NCBI RefSeq assembly: GCF_032051675.1 | Contig: NZ_CP116968.1 | Span: 2,480,001 to 2,544,000 of the forward strand | DNA length: 64,000 nt | Direction: 5' to 3' | Source of the DNA: Candidatus Nitrospira neomarina | Lineage (GTDB): Bacteria > Nitrospirota > Nitrospiria > Nitrospirales > UBA8639 | Shown here: piece after piece, positions 43,405 to 52,891 of the stretch | Numbering within the stretch: the stretch's first letter is position 1 | Layout: every line of letters starts with the position of its first letter | Position numbers and translations under genes: made by a program | Notes under the pieces: generated by a model | What the model was told of the DNA's origin: nothing | Databases searched by the model: none | The model's input: only the letters and a program-made list of their open reading frames with translations

Positions 43405-44547
43405 CTAGGAGAGCAGTGAGTTATAGACCGCAAGATTCAGATCGATCACCTTCTCCAGCGAGAATTCGGCGACAGCGAGGGCATACCCGCGAGTACCCAT
43501 AGTCGCTCGAAGTGGCGCATTTTCTATAAGCTGCACGAGTGCACCTATCAGGCCGTTTAGGTCGCCCACGGGGACAAGCATACCATTCTGCCCATGGCGA
43601 ACGATTTCACGACAACCTGGAATATCGGAGGCAACGATTGGGCGGCCGCAGGCAGCGGCTTCTTGGAGAATGCGAGGAACACCTTCTCCGTAGATCGTGG
43701 GCAAGCAGACGATGTGACTTTGCCCTATCAACACGGGTAGGTCGTGCCGAAATCCCAGCCAGTCCACATCCTCCGTGTCACGCCAGTGCTCAAGAGTGCG
43801 CACTGGAATGGCGGATGGATGACCATTATCTGGCTCACCAATCAATACAAAGCGGGCTGGGATTTTACGGGCACGTACCGCTCGGGCTGCCGCTACAAAT
43901 TCGCTAATGCCTTTTATCCATAGTAGTCGAGAAACTAGCAATACCACCGGTGGTCCATCCGGTTCCGGCTTGGGCTTGAACAACGACAGATCCACGCCGG
44001 ACCCGCTAATAAGCACTGCGACTTCGCAGGCCAAGTTGTATTTTGAGAGCAGCCAATCGCGGTCAGCCGAGTTCTGCACAATAACGCGGTGGTTCTTGTG
44101 TCCGAAAGCAAACCGAAGACCGACCATGACAATCGAACGGAGTACATACGTTTTCACAGTTTGTGTCGAAAAAAGGTATCCCAAACCATAGAGGGTGCTA
44201 ACTACTGCTGGCACACCGACAACCCGCGATGCGATGCCGCCATAAAGCACTGCCTTTAGACACATATGGTGTACTAGCGTGGGACGCAAGCGGCGGTAAA
44301 GTCGAAGCAGGGAGATCAAACAGCGCAGCTCATCAAAAGCCCCCATGCTCAGACGCCGCATAAAAATGGGGTGAACGATAATGCCTACCCGAGAAATGGT
44401 TTCCATACCGGGCTCTCGCGGAAGAGCAACATGGACTTCGAACCCGGCCTCCTGCACTTTACGGGCAAGCCCCATTCGGTACATCAGGAAGTCGTCGACT
44501 TGGGTATCAACAAAAAGAAACCGTGGTAGGCCTTCAATTGGCCTCAT
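43405..44547 (-). CDS. Glycosyltransferase family 4
   Basis: Start chosen at ATG 44547 (RPIEGLPRFLFVDTQVDDFL), because the longer frame would overlap the upstream gene by more than 100 bases. About 380 residues. The N-terminal VHVALPREPG and LVHHMCLKAVLYGGIA, and the C-terminal VPRILQEAAACGRPIVASDI with GCREIVRHGQNGMLVPVGD, form the retaining GT-B pattern. It resembles transferases that add a second or third sugar in O-antigen units. It overlaps the GT2 gene by 14 bases, indicating translational coupling. Confidence 0.88.
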   Translation of the reverse strand: MRPIEGLPRFLFVDTQVDDFLMYRMGLARKVQEAGFEVHVALPREPGMETISRVGIIVHPIFMRRLSMGAFDELRCLISLLRLYRRLRPTLVHHMCLKAVLYGGIASRVVGVPAVVSTLYGLGYLFSTQTVKTYVLRSIVMVGLRFAFGHKNHRVIVQNSADRDWLLSKYNLACEVAVLISGSGVDLSLFKPKPEPDGPPVVLLVSRLLWIKGISEFVAAARAVRARKIPARFVLIGEPDNGHPSAIPVRTLEHWRDTEDVDWLGFRHDLPVLIGQSHIVCLPTIYGEGVPRILQEAAACGRPIVASDIPGCREIVRHGQNGMLVPVGDLNGLIGALVQLIENAPLRATMGTRGYALAVAEFSLEKVIDLNLAVYNSLLS

Positions 44548-45457
44548 GAGAGAATCCTTGCATAACGAACGATAGAAGCTTTTTTTCCAAACGAACCCCA
44601 ACGTTTGAGAGCCCAACCGTAAATTTGTTTGGATACCAACGGGCAAATCCCAATCTCAATAGTTGCCTTCGATAGGACGCTAGCTTAGATGAGGGTTCAT
44701 ACCTGACCCCCCATTTATTCATGAACAGTCGGTTGCGGGCTTCCCACGCCGCCGCGTCCCAACGAAACTTGAAGGGCGGAATATCGTGGACTTCCCATTG
44801 GGGAAGCGCTGAGTAGGTGACCCCTGAACGGGGCTCAAGAAAGACTTTGAGTCCGTATTTTCGGAGCGTTAGTCCTAGATCGACATCGAACGGCTCCACG
44901 TCATCGAAGATGGCAGTGCCTGGGAGTAGCCGTCGATCAATAAGGACACAGTGACATTCCGGATAGTCAATTTGCTTCCGTCGTATTCCCGTGTACAGAA
45001 TCTTATGATGGAATACAACCTTCCCATCTTTTTCCCGTTCTTCAAACATTGCTCCAGCCGCGTGAATACGCCCGTACCACCATATCAAAGGCATGACCAC
45101 TGCTGCGCCTTCTTCTCGCATGCAGTCAAGCATGGGGAAGAGCCAGTTTTCGTGGACAATTGTATCGTTCTCTAGAACGATGCAAAACCTTTCGTCGGCT
45201 TGTTGGATGCCGAGATTGCGCCCCTCGCCCTGCATCAACAGTCGGTCTACAAGCACAACACTCAGATTATCTTTCTGCTCCCGAAGTTGATGAAGATAGT
45301 CTTTAGTTCGCCTATCGATGCCCCCAGCAACCACAATGACACGAAAAGGCACATACGTCCGTGCATAAAGCGCCTCAAGACACTTGGGAAACATGCTAAA
45401 CCTATCGCGTGGGACCACCACTACAACGATGCTGTCGGAGGACATCCTTCCACCCAT
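44534..45457 (-). CDS. Glycosyltransferase family 2
   Basis: A 307-residue GT-A fold enzyme. It opens with DSIVVVVVPRDRFSMFPKCL and contains RNLGIQQADERFCIVLENDT, where the usual DXD position reads ENDT. A later GVTYSALPQWEVHD and a basic C-terminus follow. GT2 enzymes invert configuration. ATG 45457 is used; ATG 45445 is an alternative. It is first of four coupled genes in a GC-richer block, upstream of which lies an IS5 remnant. Confidence 0.88.
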   Translation of the reverse strand: MGGRMSSDSIVVVVVPRDRFSMFPKCLEALYARTYVPFRVIVVAGGIDRRTKDYLHQLREQKDNLSVVLVDRLLMQGEGRNLGIQQADERFCIVLENDTIVHENWLFPMLDCMREEGAAVVMPLIWWYGRIHAAGAMFEEREKDGKVVFHHKILYTGIRRKQIDYPECHCVLIDRRLLPGTAIFDDVEPFDVDLGLTLRKYGLKVFLEPRSGVTYSALPQWEVHDIPPFKFRWDAAAWEARNRLFMNKWGVRYEPSSKLASYRRQLLRLGFARWYPNKFTVGLSNVGVRLEKKLLSFVMQGFSHEAN

Positions 45458-45647
45458 TAAGTCAGGATCAAAGCCAGATTAATTTTTGTCCTAATAAAGT
45501 TTGATCTTTTTGATATCAGAGTAATTTATGGGCACCTCTAAAAGCATGAGCGTTGGCTCGTTTCCCCTGCTGCGGAGAGCCTGGCACGAAATCAGAGACG
45601 AAATCTCAGAAGTCGATAGGCTTGCTCCCCTCCTTGCTGTTTCATAA

Positions 45648-46283
45648 TTACCTCCGGCTCCATAATGACCCGGTTTGTCTGCTGGCGGCGCATGTCTCCA
45701 CAAGAACCCGCCGAAAATTGCAGATGAAATTCTTGAGTTCGATCTTCGCCCGCGTTGGTACCCGGCCAATTATTCGAATCAGTTTGCCACCCATTGTCAT
45801 AAAGTGGTGGCCGAACTTATTGTCACCGCGTGCGCAAATGCGGGGGCGTGGTTGATTAGTATTCTGTTGGCGAGGGCTCAAGGGCTTGTCTCGATACCCC
45901 TTATACTGAACGCGCGAGGGCAGTTTTCGCTTCTTGATCTGGACCTCGACTTCTTCTGAGCGATAGGCGACTTTCGCCAAAATTTCCCGACCCGCCGTCT
46001 TGGACTGCCACGCTTCCTCAAGTACTTGACTGTCATGCACGGCCTCATTGGTGACCGCATACCGGCGAATGAGTGTGTGCTGTTTATCCACATTGAGATG
46101 ATTTTTGAATGGCGGGCGGCATCCCTTGTAACGCTTGGAGCGAAACAGGCTCTTCTCTAGCGGCTTACAAAAGCGAGCCCAGGGGAAGTGTTGGGCGAGG
46201 GGTTCTAAAGGATTGCCATTCGGGGTAAGGTCCTCGTAGCGAGCGGTCAGAGCAAAGAACCGGAGTTGGTCAGGTGTGGGCAT
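45648..46283 (-). pseudogene. IS5-family transposase remnant with internal deletion
   Basis: The frame starts like an IS5-type transposase (DLTPNGNPLEPLAQHFPW, PLEKSLFRSKRYKGCRPPF). It then jumps directly into the catalytic-domain segment KNHLNVDKQHTLIRRYAV with TNEAVHDSQVLEE, skipping over a hundred residues normally between them. The C-terminal part ends with GGKLIRIIGRVPTRAKIELK, then a basic tail. The chain is therefore 211 residues instead of roughly 330 and cannot be active. It marks the right side of the GC-richer block. Confidence 0.75.
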
Positions 46284-46829
46284 AAACGATCCACCCTCGA
46301 ATAGAATTATGCCAAAATTGAAAAGAATTCTCGGTAGTAAAAGGTGCCCTTATAGAACAAATCTACTATTCTCTAAATTGCCTCCCTCCCCAAACACTTT
46401 TGCCCAACATGGCCCCTCCACTGGACTATTCTTTAGCTTAATACCCCAAACTCTACCAAAATGAAGGGAAAAGAATATAGTAACCCACAACCTTTGTACG
46501 GTGAATGGAGATGATTGGTAAAAAGATCTTTCAAACTTTGGGAAGGGACGAGGGCCATGCTCAAAAAGCAAAAACTGACGTCTCCCCGAAAAGGATAGCA
46601 TAGAACGAGAGGAACATGGCAGTTTCAGTGTTCCGACATGAAAGAATGGGAACGCAACTTTGAGCAGTTTAAATCAAAAGAAAAAGAGATCCACTTATCA
46701 AGGTGTAGGAGGGATGCAAAGAAAAGCGATTACTTCTGCCAAACAGGTCACACCCATTCTTAAAAAAAACTATCCATGATAAAAGAGGGAAAACCCAAGT
46801 TTATCGGATGTAATAATAAATAGAATTTT
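46284..46829. other. Intergenic region right of the IS5 remnant
   Basis: About 545 bases, AT-rich toward its right end, with only short frames. No gene, RNA or terminator was recognised. The transposase terminal repeat should lie near 46284-46330 if still present, but I could not identify it. Confidence 0.35.
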
Positions 46830-47771
46830 TTAAAAAGCTTTATGCAGCACAACTAATGCACTACGGGTTTTTGAATCCTCCGCGCTCAGATTTTGAAACC
46901 GAGGAGCCAAGTCATCGATTTCTAGGCCCGTTTTATCATAGTAGCGCTGAACATGTACCACCTCAAACCCGGCTTCCTTCGCATAAGCAAGATGAACGCT
47001 CAGTGGTTCCCGATTCAGAAGGAATTCCCGTTTCCCCGTTACTAATTTCCATTCCCAATCAGAATACGCAAAATGGCCATTCCAGAAAGGAGCCAACCCA
47101 TGCGAACCAAAATCAATTACATTACTGGCATATCCACCCGGTTTAAGCCATGAAAACATGGCCTTATACGTTTCCCTAAGTGGATCAATATGCTCGAATA
47201 CCGCCTGTGAAATAATTAGATTAAGACTTGATTCTCGGATGACTCCTGATGACATCCAAGGCGCTCGATACATGACATATTGACCACCAAGCTCATCCTT
47301 CTTCAATTCAGAGCGAACCCCTTCAACTTTTTCATTGAAACTTGTCCAGTCAATCAATTGGTCTGGAAAACGATACGAACTCAACGGCGGAAAAACACCT
47401 GGAAATTCGTCTTGGTCAGGGATTGATTCCCTAGCGGAGTACAACTCCACCAAATCATCAAAGATTTTATTCAGATCTGCCTTCTTTGAAAAGGGGAAAA
47501 TATCCAGACCTACATATTGGTTTGCTCCAGAAAGTAACCCGGCTAGTCCAGTCCCTATACTATCACCAGGTCCCAATTCACCTATACAGGAATCTCTTAC
47601 ATTGAAACCCAACTGACTAAGTGAAACTAAATGCCTAAGCCAAACCGAGTAACAGTATCGCGCAGAGGTAGAGCCTCCGGTGGAGGCGCGTCGTATCCGT
47701 ATATCATTCAGTTGGGGCACCCAAGTTAAACTTCCTTTAAGAATGGGGGATAACTTCCAGAATTTTTTCAT
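46830..47771 (-). CDS. SAM-dependent methyltransferase-like protein
   Basis: A 313-residue protein. The SAM motif reads CIGELGPGDSIGTGLAGLLS, followed by YVGLDIFPFSKK. Further on, NLIISQAVFEHIDPLRETYK and MFSWLKPGGYASNVIDFGSH match motif IV and post-motif patterns of class I methyltransferases. The middle insert (80-160) is longer than usual. In this locus it may methylate a sugar or the end of the polymer. The acceptor is unknown. The gene stands alone between two long non-coding regions. Confidence 0.85.
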   Translation of the reverse strand: MKKFWKLSPILKGSLTWVPQLNDIRIRRASTGGSTSARYCYSVWLRHLVSLSQLGFNVRDSCIGELGPGDSIGTGLAGLLSGANQYVGLDIFPFSKKADLNKIFDDLVELYSARESIPDQDEFPGVFPPLSSYRFPDQLIDWTSFNEKVEGVRSELKKDELGGQYVMYRAPWMSSGVIRESSLNLIISQAVFEHIDPLRETYKAMFSWLKPGGYASNVIDFGSHGLAPFWNGHFAYSDWEWKLVTGKREFLLNREPLSVHLAYAKEAGFEVVHVQRYYDKTGLEIDDLAPRFQNLSAEDSKTRSALVVLHKAF

Positions 47772-48456
47772 AACAATTTTATTTGCTAAACTAGGAATAA
47801 ATTAATGCCAAATATTGCTTCTTAGGAAATGAGAGGCTAAAGGAGGTATCTTTCTGAGCCAGCATCTTCCAGATTGTCTTTAGGGGACCCTGGGTTAAAT
47901 AGAGTTAAAGCAGACATCATAATGTTTGGTATATTGAAAAGGCCAATGTTTGAACCACGCAAACTGCGGTTAAACAGAGAAGCTTTTGCCGGTCCTATTT
48001 TCCCGTCAAAAATTCCCATCAGTTTTTCGTCCAACGGGTTTGTCAGGAATTTCTCGGCTTATCCCTGAATGAGCTGGTCTCTTTGCTTCTTCGAACAAGG
48101 TGAGAAAGTGCCTGAACGGGCAGCCAAAGTCTATTATGTTTATGCCAAAAGAAGCCCTAAAAATTTATCCTTCTTTGGGCAGAACAATAAAACATTAGCA
48201 GAGAATAAACAAGAAATCTCAATTTTTAAACAGGGGAGTTTCCCTGTGGTGAGGGAGAAGTTATTAATAATCTGAAAGTTGTCTGGGAGCAATCCAAACA
48301 ACATTATTCATTACTTATTTGAAGTGATGAAGACAAACGAGATGATTGGATCGGCACTTTGGATGGCCTAGACATCACCAACAAATGATCGGCAGGGTAG
48401 GAGATCAATCCGGAATTAAGGCCAGTGTTGAAATTTTCAAAAAACCGGACCTCGGC
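47772..48456. other. Long intergenic region with fragmentary frames
   Basis: About 690 bases. Frames at 47837-48034 (minus), 47874-48068 (+) and 48069-48275 (+) have no ribosome site and no recognised family. They may be debris of a lost gene. A strong hairpin lies at the right end (listed separately). Confidence 0.35.
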
Positions 48457-48489
48457 AGATCACCCCTCCCTATACGGGAGAGGTGATCT
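48457..48489 (-). terminator. Strong hairpin after the large beta-helix gene
   Basis: AGATCACC (48457-48464) pairs with GGTGATCT (48482-48489), and CTCCC (48466-48470) with GGGAG (48476-48480). This gives 13 pairs around one mismatch, with a five-base loop. It lies 70 bases beyond the stop of the minus-strand gene. A T-run follows on the minus strand about 13 bases after the hairpin, and TTTGT follows on the + strand, so it may act in both directions. Confidence 0.6.
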
Positions 48490-48559
48490 TTGTACTTTAA
48501 TGACCTCTGCTTCAGGCAAAGGTTGTAGGCCAAAATTCCGGCCGCCGTTAGCGTCGCTT

Positions 48560-50794
48560 TTACTGCTTAACGATGACGGAATACATACTGCAACATCCAC
48601 CGCTGGCATTACCTCCAAGGGTAATGGTCCCTGCAGGGAAAGACCGCACATAAAGGCTGAAGGTCGCATCCGAGGTCACCAGATCCGCGCCGGTATCTGT
48701 AAAGGCGCTCAACCACGAGGGTTTCGAGGAAATACGATCGCCATGAGCGACATACACCGATACCGCTTGATTAACCGTAAACCTGAGGAAGGTGGAACTG
48801 GTCCCCGCTTTGTCATTATTAGCCGTTTGGATATACGTGCCTCCCTGCACATTGGAAGGAACGGTCTTAAACGTATAGGCACGGTCGATATAAACGCGGG
48901 CCCCGGCTTGGAGACCGGAGGTGGGCACCACATAGGCTTGCCCACTGGCAACCGTCAGATTCGAAATACTGAAGGAGGAGGAGGAGGTGGAAGAGGAAGG
49001 GGGAGGCGACGACGTGGTAGTCCCGCTCTGCGGTGTGACCACCACGGAGTACATGCTGCAACATCCACCGCTGGCATTGCCCCCAAGGGTGACGGTCCCA
49101 GCAGGGAAAGACCGCACATAAAGGCTGAAGGTCGCATCCGAGGTCACCAGCTTCGCGCCGGTATTCGTGAAGGTGCTCAACCACGAGGGTTTCGAGGAAA
49201 TACGATCGCCATGGGCCACGTATACCAATACCGGTTCATTGACCGTAAATCTGAGGAAGGTGGAACTGGTCGCCGCTTTATCATTATTGGCCGTTTGGAT
49301 AAACCTGGCTCCACTCACGATGGAGGGAACGCTGGTAAACGTATAGCTACGATCGATATAGGCCCTGGCCCCGGTTTGGAGTCCGGAGGCGGACACCACA
49401 TAGGCTTGCCCACTGGCAACCGTCAAGTTCGAAATACTGAGAGAGGATGAGGTAGGAGAGGAGGATGGGGGCGGAGTACTAGTCGACGGTGGCGGAGTAC
49501 TAGTCGACGGTGGCGGAGTACTAGTCGACGGTGGCGGGGTTGAACTGGCGGGGGGCGGCGTCCCATTAAAAGCAAAAGCTCCAATATCATATGCATTGGA
49601 GTTCCTTGAAGCATAATCAAAATCATTTTTGACTTCGGAAAGAACCACACCGGCGGCAATGGCAAGACTTCCTTGTTGAATGTGAAAGTCCCGGTTTTGA
49701 TGATTGGCATATTTTATGTCATTGATTGATCCGGCCACATTCCCCTTAACGGTTGCATTACCCTCCCAATTTTTCAGTCCGGTGCTTGAATTCGTTGCAG
49801 CAACCAGGTTATTGAAAATCTGCGGACTTCCGCTTCCCTTAGTAATGATTATCCCGTTCGACCCATTCGAACTGGCAATATTGTTCTTAATATGGGCGTT
49901 TTGACTATTCACTGCTACCCATATGCCATAGACGGAATTAGCATGTACCGTATTGTTTAAAACTTTGGCATTTGATACTCCCCCCCAAACCACTATGCCC
50001 ATATTATTTCCCCAAACAAGATTATTGTAAATCCCATGATTCTTTCCTGTATAAACTCCAATTCCATCTCCCGATGTACCTAAAGTACCATTGTTGTAGA
50101 CTTTATTGTTTCTCATCACAATATTTTCAGACGTATAAGAAGTGCTGAATATCGATATTCCCATCGCACCATTTCTATAGATTTCACAACCTTCTATAAG
50201 ATGGTTTGAACCTGCGATGTAAATCCCGTGATCTTGGCCTGCGTGGGAACCATTATCATGGATTTTTAAGCGAATAAATTCCAGATCATTTGCTGGCTGT
50301 GTAGCAAGAATCCCCTGTTGACGAGAATTCATTATTTCACTATTGAGGATACGTATATGATGGTTTCCTGGAAAAAATTGAATCCCACTAGCGCCGCCTT
50401 TGGCATCAAAAACAAACCCGTCGATAATAATGTGATGGCTCCCATTGGAAAAATACAATGCAGAACGGAAACTCTCCGCTGTAATCACGACTTTTTCAGT
50501 TGCGTATTTTTTAATAGTAATGGGTTGATCCCAAGAATTCCCATTGGGAATTTTCGCAAGATTGTGGGACCCCTCATAGGTACCACCTCTCACAAACAAC
50601 GTATCTCCTGGGATTAACACGCTGACTCCCCTTTCAAGAGTTTTAAACGGCGCGCTCAATGTTCCACTATTGCCATCATTTCCATTGCTTGCAGCCACAT
50701 AATAATTTGTTGCCTTGGCTTCGCTTATATTGCCACTCATGATTAACACACAAAAGCAAAGCTTCAAAAACCATCGATAGCGTGAAATACTCAT
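48560..50794 (-). CDS. Large secreted beta-helix protein with Pro/Ser/Thr linker and two C-terminal repeat domains
   Basis: ATG 50794 is fixed by GGAGGAT just upstream. The 744-residue precursor has a signal peptide (WFLKLCFCVLIMSGNISEA) and a DUF1565/right-handed beta-helix domain to about 410. A linker of Pro, Ser and Thr follows, then two copies of an approximately 140-residue beta-rich domain (LTVASGQAYVV, THFLRFTVN-like core, SWLSTFTNTGAKLVTSDATF, GGNASGGCCSMYSV). The second copy ends the protein. The domains are probably carbohydrate- or surface-binding, and the helix a polysaccharide lyase or epimerase. Its N-terminal part is homologous to the protein at 37905-39176. Confidence 0.88.
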   Translation of the reverse strand: MSISRYRWFLKLCFCVLIMSGNISEAKATNYYVAASNGNDGNSGTLSAPFKTLERGVSVLIPGDTLFVRGGTYEGSHNLAKIPNGNSWDQPITIKKYATEKVVITAESFRSALYFSNGSHHIIIDGFVFDAKGGASGIQFFPGNHHIRILNSEIMNSRQQGILATQPANDLEFIRLKIHDNGSHAGQDHGIYIAGSNHLIEGCEIYRNGAMGISIFSTSYTSENIVMRNNKVYNNGTLGTSGDGIGVYTGKNHGIYNNLVWGNNMGIVVWGGVSNAKVLNNTVHANSVYGIWVAVNSQNAHIKNNIASSNGSNGIIITKGSGSPQIFNNLVAATNSSTGLKNWEGNATVKGNVAGSINDIKYANHQNRDFHIQQGSLAIAAGVVLSEVKNDFDYASRNSNAYDIGAFAFNGTPPPASSTPPPSTSTPPPSTSTPPPSTSTPPPSSSPTSSSLSISNLTVASGQAYVVSASGLQTGARAYIDRSYTFTSVPSIVSGARFIQTANNDKAATSSTFLRFTVNEPVLVYVAHGDRISSKPSWLSTFTNTGAKLVTSDATFSLYVRSFPAGTVTLGGNASGGCCSMYSVVVTPQSGTTTSSPPPSSSTSSSSFSISNLTVASGQAYVVPTSGLQAGARVYIDRAYTFKTVPSNVQGGTYIQTANNDKAGTSSTFLRFTVNQAVSVYVAHGDRISSKPSWLSAFTDTGADLVTSDATFSLYVRSFPAGTITLGGNASGGCCSMYSVIVKQ
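48565..49440 (-). repeat. Tandem 468-bp repeats encoding the two C-terminal domains
   Basis: Matching positions are offset by exactly 468 bases (for example CAACATCCAC at 48591 and 49059; TCGAAATACTGA at 48961 and 49429), that is 156 codons, with no length change between the copies. The high identity at DNA level indicates recent duplication or gene conversion. Confidence 0.9.
49470..49532 (-). repeat. Three perfect 21-bp tandem repeats in the Pro/Ser/Thr linker
   Basis: Units at 49470-49490, 49491-49511 and 49512-49532 are identical and each contains GAGTACTAGTCGAC. They encode a seven-residue Pro-, Ser- and Thr-rich unit between the beta-helix and the first C-terminal domain. Slippage could change linker length. 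Confidence 0.95.
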
Positions 50795-51408
50795 TACTGA
50801 TCCTCCTAACAAAAAAAGAGACCGATGGTCCTGCTTCTTGGAGAGCAAGAAAATCGATCCAGTATTTACCTCTTTAGGAACCGGAGGATGGATTCAGCAA
50901 TATGTATTCCAAAAAAAATTTCTTATCACTAAAAAATGTCAATACCCTTGTTTATATACAAATATTTTTTTTGAAAACCAATTTTGTCCAATAATACTCA
51001 AGGCAATAGTTGTAGGTCATAGCCTTCACCTGAATGAAAAATTGCCGAATTCTCCTACGGAAAATAATGCCTAGCAGTCCTGACAGAAAATCCGTGAGGA
51101 AAAAAACGACCACTGATTTCTGAAACGTTCTTCGCCCATACCGCATGGCACCAGGAATGAGGTATACCGATGACTCAAAAAGACGGCAGGATCGAACGCC
51201 GAACAACTCAGATGAAATTAATTATACTTCCCTGCCACATCCTTCAGTGAGATGACCAGGACTTTGCAGCACAGTCGACTTTGGATTTACGGAGGGTCAC
51301 GCGATACGAAATTAGGGGATGCTTCGTAGACTCAAAATTAATTACAGCAACCACCCCAGAAATAATGGGACAAAAAATTTCTCAGCTCTACAATGACATG
51401 GAATTGCA
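50795..51408. other. AT-rich intergenic region upstream of the large beta-helix gene
   Basis: About 610 bases without a recognised gene. The part next to the gene (50900-51010) is very AT-rich, as for a promoter. No RNA or terminator was identified. Confidence 0.35.
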
Positions 51409-52539
51409 TTAATGCCTTGTGGGAGAAAGTACGGCATTTTGTGAATCACCCAATATCGTTTTGTAAAATTGGACAAACTTTTCAAGAATACGTTCCTGGT
51501 TATACGTGTCTTGAACATGAAGGTTTAATTGTTTTCCCAGTAAATGACGCCGCTCGGATGACCGCAATAATTCCATCAACGCTTGAGCCAAATGAGTTGG
51601 CGAACCTGGTGCCACTAATATGCCCGCCCGCCCATAATCAAGGACTTCAGGACATTGACCTACCTGAGTGGCAACAGTTGGAAGTCCTGCCATGCCATAC
51701 TCAAGAAGTGCCATGGGAAATCCTTCGGCCTTTGAACTGAGTACCCCAAGGTCACATGTTCTGAGTATGCTCAACACATCCTTTCGATATCCCAAAATAG
51801 TAATGTGTTGATTCAATCCGGCGATTGAGATTTCTTTTTCAATGGAACTGAGGCAGTCTCTATCGCTCGTAGAGCCCACCAGAACCAGGTGGGCCTTGGG
51901 GATATCTTGAATTATTTGTGCCATCGCGCGAATGAGAGTTATATGGTCCTTTACCGGGAGAAGATTTGCCAGACAAACTATTCTATAACCTTCTTCACCG
52001 GGAAGAATTACCTTTGGTCCAATTCCATTAATTTTAACGATGAAATTGGGAATATAACGAACCCGGCTTGACGACATAGGCAATGCCTGGCAAACCCAAT
52101 CGGCCAAGGCTTGATTCACGGTAATGATTCCTTTTGCACGTCTTGCCATAAATTTATAAGCCCAGGAGGGGGAATCTACACTTGTCATACCGCCGTCATG
52201 AATATGCCACACCACTGAAGGAAAGGGAGGGAAAAACGCCGCGATCGTTGCTACAAATACAGATGGCCCATGCGCGTGAAGAATCTGTATATTATACTTT
52301 TGAATAAATAGAACCAGGAGTGTTAGGGCTTTCACATCCAACACGTGCCGACGCCCCAAATGGAGGGTGATGACATCGCTCCCTAATTCTTTCGATAAGG
52401 GACCGTCGCGGCGTGTTGTACACAAAAATGGCTGATATGTTTTTCTCGGGAAATTATTCACCAGATTGACCACTACCCGCTCTTTTCCGCCAGCCACGAG
52501 AGTATCCGTAAGGTGCAACACACGGCAGGGTTCTTCCAT
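51409..52539 (-). CDS. Glycosyltransferase family 4
   Basis: About 376 residues from ATG 52539 (AGGTG upstream); a GTG at 52548 is the alternative. It begins RVLHLTDTLVAGGKERVVVN, has ILHAHGPSVFVATIAAF, and the C-terminal FPMALLEYGMAGLPTVATQV with E-x7-E spacing. The overall pattern is that of a retaining GT-B transferase resembling EpsD/WcaL types. It stands between two non-coding regions. Confidence 0.9.
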   Translation of the reverse strand: MEEPCRVLHLTDTLVAGGKERVVVNLVNNFPRKTYQPFLCTTRRDGPLSKELGSDVITLHLGRRHVLDVKALTLLVLFIQKYNIQILHAHGPSVFVATIAAFFPPFPSVVWHIHDGGMTSVDSPSWAYKFMARRAKGIITVNQALADWVCQALPMSSSRVRYIPNFIVKINGIGPKVILPGEEGYRIVCLANLLPVKDHITLIRAMAQIIQDIPKAHLVLVGSTSDRDCLSSIEKEISIAGLNQHITILGYRKDVLSILRTCDLGVLSSKAEGFPMALLEYGMAGLPTVATQVGQCPEVLDYGRAGILVAPGSPTHLAQALMELLRSSERRHLLGKQLNLHVQDTYNQERILEKFVQFYKTILGDSQNAVLSPTRH

Positions 52540-52891
52540 TACCAACACCTATTGCAACACACGCATTGACATTTTAAATTGTGGAGACGAGCCTTCATAA
52601 TCAATGGATTACCGCCACTACCAGGAACTTGAGAACATCGAAATGCGTTTTTGAACCCCGCCCTCTATTATGCCCGGCAGTTCCGGTGTCAGAGTAGATT
52701 TATATTATGAATAGGAGTTTCAATGATTTCGGTAGTTTTTGTGCTTAAATTGCCCGGCATTCCAGCATTCGCCTCGGATTTATTTCCGGCTCAAAACTAA
52801 AAAACTTCAGCGCAATTTACTTCAAACCCCAACATCAACGGAACCCCTGGAGAGCGCAAAATTTTCCGTTATTGGCACACAACAAAATTCA
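52540..52891. other. Intergenic region
   Basis: About 350 bases; no gene, RNA or repeat recognised. Confidence 0.3.

Noticed and set aside
48425-49450. 341-codon + frame rich in Gly, Arg and His
   Set aside because: It is the antisense of the duplicated C-terminal domains of the beta-helix protein and inherits their repeat; it is not a gene.
49470-49532. CRISPR-like short tandem units
   Set aside because: The three 21-bp units are directly adjacent without spacers and encode a Pro/Ser/Thr linker in frame.
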